A stretch of DNA of 31,810 bases. Origin: a virus. Below are positions 8,401 to 15,126 of this stretch, one piece after another (the stretch's first letter is position 1; every line of letters starts with the position of its first letter). The position numbers and the translations under genes were made by a program. The DNA is taken from positions 1-31,810 of the IMG/VR virus record IMGVR_UViG_3300002145_000107, one strand, 5' to 3'. The notes beneath the pieces are model-generated. The model made no database searches. It worked only from the letters and a program-made list of their open reading frames with translations, and had not been told where the DNA came from.

Positions 8401-10405
8401 TTTGCAGATTTTTGTATCCGCTTGAGCCTTCGCTAAAGAATTGCTTGCTGGCCGCCGCCATGTCGCCGTAGAGGCTTACTTGGTCTTGCTGGTGTTTGAT
8501 CTCAACCCCCGCAATTTTAACGGCGTCGGTGCCTGCTGCTGCACGGGCTTTGTTGTATTCTTCTTGGGCGTTGATGAGATCACCAAAGCCATCGACAAAG
8601 CTGGATAATGCGCGGGAGGCGTCGTTGAAACCATCAGTAAGGCCACTGCCAAACTCGGCATTTAAAAAGCCGTCGACGATTTTATTGTTTTCTTTTACCA
8701 GGTCGTCCGCTGCCTGGGTTGCGCTTTTTTGGGCATCCTCAACCCTCGCAAGCACATCGGCCTCGTCTTTGTAAGCATCAATAATCCCCTGCTGCTCTCG
8801 CTGCTGGCGCATGAGCGCTTTGGTCATGTCGCCGGCATGGGCGTAGGCGGCAATGAACTTGGCATCTTCTAGGTCGTAGCCAAGGCGCAGTAGGTCGTTT
8901 TCTCGTTTGAGGAGGTTGATTTTTTCAGCGATTTTTTTGGCTTCTTTCGACGCTGCATCAATATTAGTCTTTGTCGACTCTGTATCCTTGTCGCGCAGCT
9001 CCAGTATCATTTTCATGACTTCGGCAACGCGCTTTTGCTGCGCGTTCAGCTCGTTGCTGGCCTGAGTCGCCCCATTGATTGCATTGATATTGTTGGTGAT
9101 GTTTAAAGGATTTAGGCGCTCCCAAATAGAGCTGTCCTCAAGCTCGGCATTCATAGACTCGGCCGCTGCGTGTGCCGCCTCTTCAAGCTCAAACATTTTC
9201 AACCGCATTGTGACTAACTGGCTTTCTAGCTGCGCGTCAGTCAGCCCCTCAAAACCTTTGCGCAGCTTTTCAAGTTCAGGCGTTGTTTGAGTTACGCTGG
9301 TGGCAAATAGCCCGAGCTCTTCTCGGTAGGCGTATATCGCAGCCGTTGCAATAACAGCCACACCTACAGGCCCGCCAACCAAGGCCATGGCGCCACCAGC
9401 AAGCCGAACCGATCCAGCTAGCGCTGTTTGCGCTACCGCAGCCCCGCGAGAGACGCCGGCCATTGACGCAAGCGCCGCTTGATACCTTACGGCCTCAACT
9501 TGCGCGATTACCATCGCAGCTGCCGAAGCCGACACCGAGCCAGCCAAGCGGCCAGCGAATATTGCAGCGGCCACGGTTGCGGCATCGCCAATAGTGTCGA
9601 GATTTTCAGACGCCTCAGAAACCAGATTATTTATTTGCGCTAATGCGCCGGACGCAAAATTATTGCCGCCAGAATCGCCAATCTTGCGAAATAGGCTATC
9701 AATATTGTCGCCAAGGTTTGAAACCTGCCCATTCAGCGTGTCCATTTGCCGATCCATTGAGCCAGCAAACGAGGTATTGCCAATATTTTCTAAGTAGCGT
9801 GTTATTTCTGTAGCGTTATTGCCTATCTCAGTTTTTACGCCCTGAAAGGTCAGCGTTACGCGGTCACCCTCTTGCTTCGCTTTTATGCCAAACTCTTTCA
9901 AGCGCTCAAATTCGCTTGTCGAGGCATCTGCTACCGCCTCAATCATTTGGTTAAGATCTTTGCCCATTGCCGCAGCAGTGTTACCGAATGAGCGCAGCGC
10001 GCTCTCAGTTGGATCCAGTCCAAGCGCCTTCATTTTCACAAACCCGCTGATTGATTGCTGCAGGCTATATGGCGTTGTGGTGGCAAATTTTTCCAAGTCT
10101 GCCCACGCCATATTTGCCGCCACAATCGACCCTGTGACCGTCACTAATGACGCCTTCAGTTTTTGCGTTTCGCGGTTTACCTCGAAAATATCTCCGGCAA
10201 TCTTAATCACACCCATAGCAGCAAGCGCGGCGGTAGCGGTATGAATCGCCTTAGTCACGCCACCAAAGCCGTCCATCATCGACTTAGTATTTTGGTTTAG
10301 CTTGCGCTCGACATTTCCACCAGCCGTGCCAAGGCGGTTTACTTCGCTCTCGGCATTTTTGAGCTGGCGGGTATCGACCGCAATTCCAATGGTGCTTATG
10401 TCCAA
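5495..10405 (-). CDS. Tape measure protein
   Basis: At 1636 residues this is by far the longest gene of the window and lies just after the tail chaperone pair, the usual tape measure position. About residues 80-200 resemble the conserved tape-measure N-terminal domain (MAWADLEKFATTTPYSLQQS, then GLDPTESALRSFGNTAAAMG). Hydrophobic Ala/Gly-rich segments follow at about 270-360 and 700-760, then long helical and coiled-coil regions. The protein sets tail length inside the tube and may enter the host membrane during DNA delivery. Start: TTG at 10405, supported by GAGG eight bases upstream; no ATG is better placed. At about 0.15 nm per residue the tail would be roughly 240 nm, which is an estimate. 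Confidence 0.93.
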   Translation of the reverse strand: MDISTIGIAVDTRQLKNAESEVNRLGTAGGNVERKLNQNTKSMMDGFGGVTKAIHTATAALAAMGVIKIAGDIFEVNRETQKLKASLVTVTGSIVAANMAWADLEKFATTTPYSLQQSISGFVKMKALGLDPTESALRSFGNTAAAMGKDLNQMIEAVADASTSEFERLKEFGIKAKQEGDRVTLTFQGVKTEIGNNATEITRYLENIGNTSFAGSMDRQMDTLNGQVSNLGDNIDSLFRKIGDSGGNNFASGALAQINNLVSEASENLDTIGDAATVAAAIFAGRLAGSVSASAAAMVIAQVEAVRYQAALASMAGVSRGAAVAQTALAGSVRLAGGAMALVGGPVGVAVIATAAIYAYREELGLFATSVTQTTPELEKLRKGFEGLTDAQLESQLVTMRLKMFELEEAAHAAAESMNAELEDSSIWERLNPLNITNNINAINGATQASNELNAQQKRVAEVMKMILELRDKDTESTKTNIDAASKEAKKIAEKINLLKRENDLLRLGYDLEDAKFIAAYAHAGDMTKALMRQQREQQGIIDAYKDEADVLARVEDAQKSATQAADDLVKENNKIVDGFLNAEFGSGLTDGFNDASRALSSFVDGFGDLINAQEEYNKARAAAGTDAVKIAGVEIKHQQDQVSLYGDMAAASKQFFSEGSSGYKNLQKVEQAFRAAELAYAVGNLGVKLGLIEAETVAHVAANGIKAASSAVAAAVSSMVGLPFPLNLAALGATVAAIGALGVNVFGGGGGGSGLSTAQQAQQNQGTGTVLGDSSAKSDSAFKALELMEDHLSDGLQVSNGMLFELRSLNANITGLGNLLGRQLDFGGGLVKAQTGYSLGGAGGLSNSAIMGTLDVFTLGFGDDLDKLLGGLFSGVGGAISSKKTSKVDEGLQILGGSVADIISGGVVSAFAYAEILTKKSKLGSGTKSSYSTITESLGAEISGQFGQVISSIYAAAFEAVDLLGIGDTSKLTDFGGLSVSTFGLSSEDAQKEVQAVLGAFADSIALTVVPSLLEYQNVGEGLFETLSRVATQTVIFKDAAAALGLSLSSQSAEQTLHVANNLAVAAGGLAQFADNINSFTDFILTDSEKFAQTQGYAADMFERLGVAMPASTEALKTYVAGLDLSTIAHQEAFTAITSATDLLDDYYSQLEDYAKSAYDFDTALGLNDGRKDLRAALAAVGQNLDVVETAAQGGVSALGALFAGLSNVQKAGLEPFTDAILGLVPTFKSAADIASERLGLENQLLQLLGDTDELRRRERESLDKSNRALYDQINAIKDQKSANEELARSFEQLRSVSESISDYLLKLDASQYAGTPEQQAVTALDQFRNLASAALGGDVDAAQKLTSAADAAISLSKDAYASGAQFQSIYEEIKGTLGGVVSSINIESYEQQQLALLQEQLDAINNVRTSAVTNSETNVNAIGTVDSSVDGLNDGLYWWNTQNLVTKTLAGILGVTSDALIYQREIAKATLAERYGITYTDGNYESTVQQFGSRTEKMLQAFQSLLGISNVDNLSQTTNVANAFQNLPAFADGGVFTNSIVSSPTRFNMAEMGEAGPEAIMPLHRGADGSLGVRGNVVNMAPVVAAIESLRAETQHQTRIQAAAQKQLIDQLKSLNGRVSNLESEQKTARLVKS

Positions 10406-10408
10406 GGG

Positions 10409-10777
10409 CTAAACCTCAAGTTTAAGTTTTGCGCGGCGCTCAGCACGTAACCGGCGAGCCTCTGCTTGCTCTCGCTGGTGCGTTCTAAATTCGCCATCTT
10501 CGGGGCAATATGGGGGTGGTGCTTTCGGGTTTGTGTACGCCGATAATCCAGAGCAATAGCGCTCTGATAGTGTTTTGATTTGTCGCTTTTCCCATGCCGT
10601 TAAGTCATAAGCAGAGGCGCTATCAAAAGATTGAATTTCCAACCAAGTCAGCGGAGTGGCCCCCGACATACCAGGCAAGCACATGCCCGACTCAAAGAAC
10701 CATTGAATCAAGTAATCACAGGCGTCTGACTGAGGGGGCTTATCGTATGGAACGCGGAATTGTTCAAACTCCCGCAT
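10409..10777 (-). CDS. Tail assembly chaperone, T part (gpT-like; made as a -1 frameshift extension of gpG)
   Basis: The 122-codon frame from the ATG at 10777 is the 3' part of a longer open frame that runs without stop back to the slippery site at 10876-10882. It lies in the -1 frame relative to the upstream chaperone gene, so the main product is probably a gpG-gpT fusion and not a separate protein. The fused part adds about 155 residues after the slip. It ends in an Arg/Lys-rich helix (EARRLRAERRAKLKLEV). In lambda-like phages the rare gpGT binds the tape measure and recruits the tube protein. Its stop is two codons before the tape measure TTG start. Confidence 0.75.
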   Translation of the reverse strand: MREFEQFRVPYDKPPQSDACDYLIQWFFESGMCLPGMSGATPLTWLEIQSFDSASAYDLTAWEKRQIKTLSERYCSGLSAYTNPKAPPPYCPEDGEFRTHQREQAEARRLRAERRAKLKLEV

Positions 10778-10854
10778 TCTCGATATTCTTTCGCGCTTAT
10801 CGTCTTTGTAATCTGGCGTGGCATGGAGCCATGCCAGATGATCGACATAAGCTT

Positions 10855-11286
10855 CTAGCTGCTCGGCTGCTTCTCGAAAAAAGCCGACTCATCTCCCATC
10901 GCCGCATCAACTTGCTTGCGGATAAATGGGGCTGCTTCGTATAAAGCGACGGCGTTTTCTGCGTTACATTCGAGCTGCTTACCGTCTTTGTAAAAGCCAG
11001 ACCATGCCACAGTGCATTCAGCTAGCGTTTGCATAGCCTCTTTGCGATTGCGGGCCATAAGCTCGTCAGTCACAGGCTCGTCATCGCGCTTCCGCTTGCC
11101 TTTGTTGCGCGCCTGCTCGGTGCGGATACGCTTAGCAATCATTTTACGGAAGGCGTCTGACTCAGCGCCATAGACTTCAATCGTCACCGGCTTACCTGTT
11201 TTTTCGTCAGTAATCAGGTCGCCGGCGGGATCATAAAATTCATTAATTACAGTGGTGTCTTTAATCTTTACGCTTGAAATATCCAT
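10855..11286 (-). CDS. Tail assembly chaperone, G part (gpG-like)
   Basis: A 143-residue acidic and helical protein between the tail tube gene and the tape measure, the standard place for the G chaperone. I chose the ATG at 11286 (MDISSVKIKD) because GAGG precedes it at good spacing; an upstream in-frame extension lacks this. A basic patch (RNKGKRKRDDE) lies mid-protein. Six codons before the stop is a TTTTTTC heptamer in the correct X-XXY-YYZ phase. Slipping back one base there continues translation into the T frame. The protein keeps the tape measure soluble during tail assembly. Confidence 0.75.
   Translation of the reverse strand: MDISSVKIKDTTVINEFYDPAGDLITDEKTGKPVTIEVYGAESDAFRKMIAKRIRTEQARNKGKRKRDDEPVTDELMARNRKEAMQTLAECTVAWSGFYKDGKQLECNAENAVALYEAAPFIRKQVDAAMGDESAFFEKQPSS
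10876..10882 (-). promoter_or_regulatory. Programmed -1 ribosomal frameshift site (TTTTTTC)
   Basis: On the minus strand the zero frame reads GCT TTT TTC, so the heptamer T TTT TTC is in the canonical slippery phase. The -1 frame then stays open through 10777 to 10409. A strong hairpin (TGGCATG, loop GCTC, CATGCCA) lies about 40 bases downstream. The zero frame stops at 10855-10857, only six codons after the slip. This matches the G/GT arrangement of lambda-like tails. Confidence 0.75.
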
Positions 11287-11386
11287 CGATATAACCTCAT
11301 GCCTTGCAGTTAGTTGCCATCCAAGAACCCACGGCAGCGGTGGATGAAGCCGCTTTTCGGGCAAGCCCTAGCCGTGGGTATTCCGT

Positions 11387-11845
11387 TTAGCTCGGTGCGT
11401 CTACTTTCACGACAGAGCTGGTAATTTCCAAAGTTGATTGCAGGCCAAGTACAGCGTCAGCGCCGCCGATAATCTCGCGAACGCCCATGCACTTAGCGAG
11501 GTAATAGCGGATCGCGCCGTCAGGCAGGGTCATTCTTACTGATACGGATACGCGTGCTTCGTGGGCAGCCTCAAGGATTGCAACGCCTGCATCAGTCACA
11601 GTGCTATAAGCCATGTTTAATGCTTGGCTGCCGTAGTTGCGCGAGCCTTGCGCTTTTTGCACAATCGGATCTGACAATGGGGTGAATGTAACCAAGCTGT
11701 CAGTGGGCCCAACTTCGCCAGCTTCTGAAACCAACTCAATATCGGTGAACGTAAGCGCCACAAAACCGGCTGCGTCGTGAGTTACGGGAGCGGCAGCAGA
11801 AACAGCGAGTGCAGTCGTAGCCGCAGTAATAAATTGCGTAGTCAT
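11387..11845 (-). CDS. Major tail (tube) protein
   Basis: A 152-residue beta-rich protein (MTTQFITAATTALAVSAAAP at the start) between the tail terminator and the tail chaperones, the usual place of the tail tube subunit. I chose ATG 11845 because GAGG lies nine bases upstream. The N-terminus is hydrophobic and Ala-rich, but is more likely a beta segment than a signal peptide. Parts such as VSVRMTLPDGAIRYYLAKCMG and LEITSSVVKV suggest the tube fold. A terminator hairpin (11872-11896) precedes the gene, so it starts a sub-block of the late operon. The family is assigned mainly from size and order. Confidence 0.65.
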   Translation of the reverse strand: MTTQFITAATTALAVSAAAPVTHDAAGFVALTFTDIELVSEAGEVGPTDSLVTFTPLSDPIVQKAQGSRNYGSQALNMAYSTVTDAGVAILEAAHEARVSVSVRMTLPDGAIRYYLAKCMGVREIIGGADAVLGLQSTLEITSSVVKVDAPS

Positions 11846-11871
11846 AGGGTTTAACCTCAAATTTTAGGTAT

Positions 11872-11896
11872 AAAAAAACCCGCACTAGGCAGGTTT
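11872..11896 (-). terminator. Intrinsic terminator before the tail tube gene
   Basis: On the minus strand AAACCTGC, a short loop and GCGGGTTT form a stem with one mismatch, followed by seven T. It lies between the tail terminator gene and the tail tube gene. It resembles the three conserved terminators of this operon but ends TTTTTTTATACC instead of TTTTTTTATGTCTG. Confidence 0.65.
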
Positions 11897-11918
11897 GGGG
11901 TATGGCACGGCTGCGCCG

Positions 11919-12320
11919 CTATCGCGCTGTAAACGCCCGGTAAGGCATCCGCAGAACAATCTTGAGCCACCCGTCTTCGCTGTAACCGTTACCGCGTGTT
12001 TGGCCGTTGGTCATCTGGACGGATTGGTCTGAATAGGTGTGCGTTGAATATAAAAAGAAGTGGCTGAATATTTCTTCGGCCTTGGTCTTTGCCGCAACTG
12101 CGCCGGTATTAACGGGGTAACGCAGCACTACTTGAAATATGCCGATAACCTCATCCCAAGTGCTTAGGGTTGCCGCCTCACTACCCGCATCGAAAACGGT
12201 TATTTCAGCGTATGGCGTGCCCGTTGTTGGCGTGTAAGCGACGTTCTCGTGTGCGATCGGCAGGCCGAAACTGCCCGCGATGAAAGAATTGATTAGCGCT
12301 TGATCGACACGAATACTCAC
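11919..12320 (-). CDS. Tail terminator-like protein (DUF4128-type)
   Basis: A 133-residue protein beginning MSIRVDQALINSFIAG, in the style of the small tail-terminator/DUF4128 group: a short helix, then beta strands with TPYAEITVFDAGSEAAT and a conserved YSEDGWLKIVLRMPYR end. The GTG start overlaps the TGA stop of the gp10-like gene (GTGA), which indicates translational coupling. In siphophages this protein caps the finished tail tube and joins it to the head connector. The position after the gp10-like protein and before the tube protein supports this. The assignment rests on pattern and order. Confidence 0.7.
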   Translation of the reverse strand: MSIRVDQALINSFIAGSFGLPIAHENVAYTPTTGTPYAEITVFDAGSEAATLSTWDEVIGIFQVVLRYPVNTGAVAAKTKAEEIFSHFFLYSTHTYSDQSVQMTNGQTRGNGYSEDGWLKIVLRMPYRAFTAR

Positions 12321-12688
12321 TTGTTCAGCTCCCGCGCTTTCTTGGCGATGTTGCGCTTAATGCGTGCGACGTTCTTGGCGACCATTGCGTCTTTTTCTTC
12401 GTATACGCTCGCGTATGGAAGATTATTCGTCATATAGGTGAGCGAAACGCCTTTAACCACTGATTGCGCCTCTGCAATAGCCGCGCTGCCCTGCTTATCT
12501 AGTCGCTCGACTTCGGTAGTGATTGGCGCCTCTTCGCTGGTTTGCCAGTTGCCGCGCAATCGCCCGGTATCGACGCGGGTATCCATGATTGCACCCTTGA
12601 ACAAATCCAGCTTTACCGCTCGGCCAAGCTGCTCAACGCTTGCATCAATCTTTTGAGCAATGCGGCGCATATCGCTTTCAAATGACAT
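12317..12688 (-). CDS. HK97 gp10-like head-tail completion protein
   Basis: A 123-residue protein with the hallmark MDTRVDTGRLRGNWQ segment near residue 45, as in the HK97 gp10/putative tail-component family, and a Lys/Arg-rich C-terminus (KRNIAKKARELNK). I chose ATG 12688; the frame extends ten codons further upstream without a good ribosome site and would overlap the preceding gene. It lies between the head-closure candidate and the tail terminator, as usual for this family, and overlaps the next gene by four bases. Its role is in joining head and tail. Confidence 0.8.
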   Translation of the reverse strand: MSFESDMRRIAQKIDASVEQLGRAVKLDLFKGAIMDTRVDTGRLRGNWQTSEEAPITTEVERLDKQGSAAIAEAQSVVKGVSLTYMTNNLPYASVYEEKDAMVAKNVARIKRNIAKKARELNK

Positions 12689-12690
12689 TT

Positions 12691-13047
12691 TTATGCTCGT
12701 ATCTGTACGAAATAACAAATAGGCGTGCCAGCAGGGTTTACCGTTTTGATCGATTCAACGCTGCCCAGGGTAACGCCGCCCATTTGTGGCGTGTCGGTCA
12801 TTAGGGGTTCAACTGAGGCGGTAAGCACCAGCATTTTGTCAGTGCTGCGAATGCGCGTACCGTCCACCAAGTTGTCAGGGTAAGGCTTGATTAAGCCGAT
12901 AGTGGCTTGAGTGTCGTCGCTGCCGGCCGTTGTTTCGCCGGTCACTGGATCGTATGAGCCGTCAGTCACGCGAGGCAATGTCACTGCGCCACCAAACTCG
13001 GTCAGCAGCTCAACGGCAACCACTGCCATATCATCGTAAAAGGCCAT
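12691..13047 (-). CDS. Head-closure/neck protein candidate
   Basis: A 118-residue beta-rich protein starting MAFYDDMAVVAVELLTEFGG, with TLPRVTDGSYDPVTGETTAG, a pattern I associate with small head-closure or adaptor proteins of siphophages. I prefer ATG 13047, which has GGA upstream; an ATG five codons earlier (13062) sits inside the conserved T-run/ATGTCTG flank of a terminator. The gene follows that terminator and precedes the gp10-like gene, separated by two bases. Function is inferred from size, the short repeats and the order connector - closure - gp10 - tail terminator. Confidence 0.6.
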   Translation of the reverse strand: MAFYDDMAVVAVELLTEFGGAVTLPRVTDGSYDPVTGETTAGSDDTQATIGLIKPYPDNLVDGTRIRSTDKMLVLTASVEPLMTDTPQMGGVTLGSVESIKTVNPAGTPICYFVQIRA

Positions 13048-13055
13048 AGGATTTC

Positions 13056-13087
13056 CAGACATAAAAAAACCGGCGCTTGGCCGGTTT
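13056..13087 (-). terminator. Intrinsic terminator with conserved flank (copy B)
   Basis: On the minus strand the stem AAACCGGC/GCCGGTTT with loop CAAGC is followed by a seven-T run and then ATGTCTG. The 14-bp flank TTTTTTTATGTCTG is identical to that of copies at 16847-16860 and 22707-22720. It separates the connector gene (13107-13604) from the head-closure gene. Confidence 0.8.
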
Positions 13088-13106
13088 GGGGTGTGCTTGG
13101 CAGTTG

Positions 13107-13604
13107 TTAAACGCGAACGGCAAACAGCCCGCTATTTTTCAGCAATAATTTAATGTGAACATTGGAAGCCTGCGTTTTATTCACCTTCGTCACTTTGTCG
13201 GGGTTTGCGTATTCAATCTCCACAGCGCCTTCAACGCGCTTGCGTACTGTCGGCAGAACTGCGGCAGAGGGATTGTATGGATCTTCGCCCGCATTAACCT
13301 CAAGGGCCAAACTGAGCTGCGCGTTTAGCACTTGGCGCGGTATCTCGTCGGCAGACCAATACCAGCCTTCAATTTCTACACCTGAACGCGGGAACGCCAT
13401 AGGCTGATCACGCTCGACCAATACGCCTTTTAATTTAGGCTCAAGGCCGTTGATATAGTCAGCGGCTTTAATCAGTAAAGCGTCTGCGGCGTCAGTGTCG
13501 GCAATCGTCACGCCGCGCGCCAAGGCATAGGCGATAAAGTCCGCACGCTCTACCCACGTATTCGCGGCAGCAACTATAGAGCCGTCTTCTTTGATTAACG
13601 CCAT
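13107..13604 (-). CDS. Head-tail connector of the DnaT-like (gp6-like) family
   Basis: A 165-residue protein with the pattern often annotated 'putative DnaT-like ssDNA-binding protein' in phages: a helix with YALARGVTIADTDAADALLI, then ADYINGLEPKLKG, QPMAFPRSGVEI, and IPRQVLNAQLSLALEVNAGED. In the head-tail junction this family is now thought to be a connector and not a replication protein. The order (head genes upstream, closure and gp10-like genes downstream) supports the connector role. The ATG start overlaps the end of the methyltransferase-like gene by ten bases. It is followed by terminator copy B. Confidence 0.7.
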   Translation of the reverse strand: MALIKEDGSIVAAANTWVERADFIAYALARGVTIADTDAADALLIKAADYINGLEPKLKGVLVERDQPMAFPRSGVEIEGWYWSADEIPRQVLNAQLSLALEVNAGEDPYNPSAAVLPTVRKRVEGAVEIEYANPDKVTKVNKTQASNVHIKLLLKNSGLFAVRV

Positions 13605-14161
13605 ATAACACCTATGCCCATGCGGCGGCCATCAGCGCAATCAATAATAGATTCGTGCCGATAATCGCCTTTAATTTCTGCCCATAGCGTAGGGACTTCA
13701 ACGGGCAAGCTCCCAGAATACACGCCTTCGCCGTCAATGTCGTGAAAAGCCACAATAGGCGCCTTTCCGTAGTTGATCCAATCTTGTTTTACGCCTTCGT
13801 AGCGATGGTCGCCGTCGATAAATACAGCGCCATAAGGGCCGTGACCTTCGATATGCTCGATAATGTCTGGCTTGGTAGAGTCACCGAAAATAACAGTGAT
13901 TTTATAACCTAAATTGACCAGCTCATTGGCGCAGTCCGTCATTGCCTCACGGCTTGATCCATGCCCCCATTTGCCGCCCGGTAAGTCCACCGCGACAGCC
14001 TTGCTACCTTTAGGCATGGCCCGCACTACATCGTAGAACGTGTCGCCGTGGCGCGCGCCTATTTCCAGATAGCTCGTAACGCCTTCGCTCACTATAATTT
14101 CAAGAAGCCGCGCCAGCTCTGCGGGCTGCTGGCTGGCCTTGCGCCCGCTTCTGGTAAGCAT
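13595..14161 (-). CDS. Class I SAM-dependent methyltransferase-like protein
   Basis: About 188 residues from the ATG at 14161, which overlaps the stop of the glycosyltransferase-like gene (TAATG); a GTG four codons upstream is possible. Motif I is YLEIGARHG (about 31-39), an acidic position follows beta2 (VAVDLPGG), and FIDGDHRYEG (about 114-123) is the signature of the Methyltransf_24 group. That group often methylates sugars or small molecules; the substrate here is unknown. The gene is coupled to a glycosyltransferase-like gene and lies within the head genes, so it is expected to be expressed late. Modification of a virion glycan is an inference. Confidence 0.7.
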   Translation of the reverse strand: MLTRSGRKASQQPAELARLLEIIVSEGVTSYLEIGARHGDTFYDVVRAMPKGSKAVAVDLPGGKWGHGSSREAMTDCANELVNLGYKITVIFGDSTKPDIIEHIEGHGPYGAVFIDGDHRYEGVKQDWINYGKAPIVAFHDIDGEGVYSGSLPVEVPTLWAEIKGDYRHESIIDCADGRRMGIGVIWR

Positions 14162-14919
14162 TAACCAAGCCACTTTTCAGTAACGAATTTAATTGCGTCA
14201 ATGGTCTGATCTACTCGCCATTGACCATAGGCAACGCGGTTAAAAAAGGCTGCGCGCTTCTTCATACTCGCCACGCGCTTACCCGACAATTCAGCATAAG
14301 GTGCGCAAGGATCGCAGATAACCGGAATACCAGCCAATAACGCCGCGAAACCTGCCGTGCTGTTGTAGCAAACCACCAGCCTAGCGCCATCAAAGGCTTC
14401 TTGCAGCGTCCCTTCCTGCTCGCGCACCTCACTGGCATCAAACTCATACCCGTTCTTTGGGTGTGGTCGATAGAACACGTTATCGTATTCGTCGAAGCGG
14501 TCCCGCAACCATTGCACATGGTCAGTACCGTTCAATGCTGAATCGCCCGGCTTCTGGCCAAGCACTAAAACATAGCCCTTAGCGTCGCCGCCTTTCGCAA
14601 TGATTGGCGTATTAAGCGCCTCGAATCTATCAGGCGGGCAAGCAAAGTCAGGCACGCCATTAAGCCAGTCTTTGGATAGCTGCCAATGGCCTATTTGATG
14701 CTCGCTAGGCCCATTGGTGCGCTTCACATAGCCTTGCTCATAAATGAACACAGGCACCTTGTACGCCTTTATCAATTCAGGCTGACGAATGCCACCAATC
14801 AAGGCTACATCGCACTCAATTGGCGAGTCGCCACCTTTTACGGGTGTATGGCCTAAGCGCTTAATTGCAAACTCAAGCTGCAGCGCAAACATGTTGCGAC
14901 CATGTATAGCAAAAATCAC
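14161..14919 (-). CDS. Glycosyltransferase-like protein (GT-B, capsule/Kdo-transferase type)
   Basis: A 252-residue protein starting at a GTG that overlaps the TGA of the 56-residue upstream gene. The C-terminal half carries RPHPK (151-155) and YNSTAGFAALLAGIPVI (about 185-201), a pattern typical of the nucleotide-sugar-binding half of GT-B enzymes of the capsule export/Kdo-transferase type. The N-terminal half is shorter than in full GT-B enzymes (usually over 350 residues), so it may be a reduced or specialised form. It is co-encoded with a methyltransferase-like gene between the capsid and connector genes. The acceptor could be the capsid, the tail or a host surface glycan; the sequence does not decide. 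Confidence 0.6.
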   Translation of the reverse strand: MIFAIHGRNMFALQLEFAIKRLGHTPVKGGDSPIECDVALIGGIRQPELIKAYKVPVFIYEQGYVKRTNGPSEHQIGHWQLSKDWLNGVPDFACPPDRFEALNTPIIAKGGDAKGYVLVLGQKPGDSALNGTDHVQWLRDRFDEYDNVFYRPHPKNGYEFDASEVREQEGTLQEAFDGARLVVCYNSTAGFAALLAGIPVICDPCAPYAELSGKRVASMKKRAAFFNRVAYGQWRVDQTIDAIKFVTEKWLG

Positions 14920-15086
14920 TCTGCGGCTGCCTTTTTAGCTGGTGCTTTTTTGGCTGGCGCTGGCGTTCGCACCTTCTCGCCTTCTGGCGCAAATCGTGCG
15001 TCCAAAATCTTGTAACCTTGCTCACGCAATTTCGCCTTTTCTTCCGGGCTAACTGGGTGCATCAAGTATTTAATTTTGTCGGTCAT
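14916..15086 (-). CDS. Small capsid-adjacent protein with histone-like Ala/Lys tail
   Basis: A 56-codon gene right after the major capsid protein and its terminator. It begins MTDKIKYLMHPVSPEEKAKL and ends in a Pro/Ala/Lys repeat (PAPAKKAPAKKAAAE), like the tails of histone H1-type proteins. The central QGYKILDARFAPEG looks folded. The TGA overlaps the GTG of the glycosyltransferase-like gene. Position and size suggest a head accessory protein; the basic tail could touch packaged DNA or the capsid interior. The family is not named with certainty, but the good start and overlap make the gene real. Confidence 0.7.
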   Translation of the reverse strand: MTDKIKYLMHPVSPEEKAKLREQGYKILDARFAPEGEKVRTPAPAKKAPAKKAAAE

Positions 15087-15096
15087 TTGATTACCT

Positions 15097-15120
15097 AAAA
15101 AATAAAGGGGCCGAAGCCCC
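15097..15120 (-). terminator. Intrinsic terminator after the major capsid gene
   Basis: On the minus strand GGGGC-TTCG-GCCCC is followed by TTTATTTTTT, seven bases after the capsid stop codon. The stable UUCG tetraloop and U-rich tail make it a convincing terminator, or a 3' stabiliser of the capsid message. Confidence 0.8.
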
Positions 15121-15126
15121 TATGAG

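Noticed and set aside
10594-10944. Plus-strand frame opposite the tail chaperone
   Set aside because: It overlaps both chaperone parts and the frameshift region, and has no ribosome site or family.
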